A stretch of DNA of 64,000 nucleotides, taken from assembly GCF_029637705.1 (NCBI RefSeq), contig NZ_CP121252.1:2046001-2110000 (forward strand). The letters are read 5' to 3'. The position numbers and the translations under genes were made by a program. Shown here piece after piece: positions 63,893 through 64,000 of this stretch; positions within the stretch are counted from its first letter, which is position 1; each line of letters begins with the position of its first letter. The notes beneath the pieces are model-generated. The model saw only the letters and a list, made by a program, of their open reading frames with translations, was not told the origin of the DNA and did no database searches. This DNA is from Citricoccus muralis. GTDB lineage: Bacteria > Actinomycetota > Actinomycetes > Actinomycetales > Micrococcaceae.

Positions 63893-64000
63893 CTACGACT
63901 GGTCGGCTCCGTCGCCGAGTGTCACCTCGATTTCTTCTTCTTCATCGTCACGGTTCACTGTCAGAATCGCGGTGCCGCCGGCCGGGTACTCACGGATGGT
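63893..64000 (-). CDS. C-terminal end of a PDZ-domain (HtrA-like) serine protease
   Basis: Only the last 35 codons are in the window: TIREYPAGGTAILTVNRDDE, ending in IEVTLGDGADQS. This is the last strand of a PDZ domain as found in S1-C/HtrA-type proteases of actinobacteria. The rest lies beyond 64000. The 64 bases between it and the PIG-L deacetylase hold nothing of note. Confidence 0.7.
   Translation of the reverse strand, partial: TIREYPAGGTAILTVNRDDEEEEIEVTLGDGADQS

Overview
The window is chromosomal DNA of a GC-rich actinobacterium, most likely a member of the Micrococcales (Micrococcaceae-like; no exact genus can be assigned from sequence alone). The signs are the mtrA-mtrB-lpqB-comF-hpf-secA block, a WhiB1-type protein, PdtaS- and Rv2578c-type proteins, a very large NAD-dependent glutamate dehydrogenase and an argC-J-B-D-F-R cluster. 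Coding density is high and most of the content is core genome. No tRNA, rRNA, CRISPR array, prophage or insertion sequence was found.

Layout. 1-7916: arginine biosynthesis, with argG (cut by the window edge) and the argCJBDFR operon on the minus strand. Two unrelated plus-strand genes (ankyrin-repeat protein, lipoprotein) lie between them. AATTATGCA motifs, probably ArgR operators, precede both argG and argC. 7955-10020: a quinone oxidoreductase, a 51-residue membrane protein, and the decayed 5' part of a Pls/PosA-family non-ribosomal peptide synthetase. 10046-13693: pheS-pheT. 13811-21284: an accessory-looking transport and sensing island, made of a small HEXXH membrane protein, an OmpR-type response regulator, a histidine kinase, two TAXI-type solute-binding proteins, a DUF1850 protein and a fused TRAP permease. 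Its central control region carries three 11-bp repeats and two CRP-like palindromes. 21308-26352: pyroglutamyl peptidase, radical SAM protein, NUDIX hydrolase, MFS exporter, GlsB-type membrane protein and an rRNA/tRNA methyltransferase. 26387-27991: infC-rpmI-rplT, with infC starting at ATT and a terminator-like attenuator in its leader. 28204-36133: DUF1844 protein, a four-helix membrane protein, WhiB1, a PdtaS-like kinase and glutamate dehydrogenase. 36222-40911: a CpaE-like ATPase and SAF-domain (CpaB-like) pair, a helix-turn-helix protein, a LysM protein and an Rv3235-family protein.

40908-49770: secA, hpf, comF, lpqB, mtrB and mtrA, which serve protein export, ribosome hibernation and envelope/cell-cycle signalling. 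49956-55333: a polytopic membrane protein followed by DUF4129, DUF4350, MoxR ATPase and DUF58 genes, tightly overlapped as one operon. 55337-59257: a MetE-like protein, chorismate mutase, mnmA and a cysteine desulfurase; the last two together make the 2-thiouridine of tRNA. 59330-62357: a DnaJ-domain protein, trmL, and a single polypeptide that joins an ECF sigma factor to a membrane anti-sigma factor. 62485-64000: a YezG/DUF600-like immunity protein, a PIG-L deacetylase and the end of a PDZ-containing serine protease.

The strongest candidates for undescribed biology are the sigma/anti-sigma fusion (60936-62357), the two-component/TAXI-TRAP island with its clear operator architecture (13811-21284), and the infC leader, where a 7-base anti-terminator partner for the hairpin is visible.
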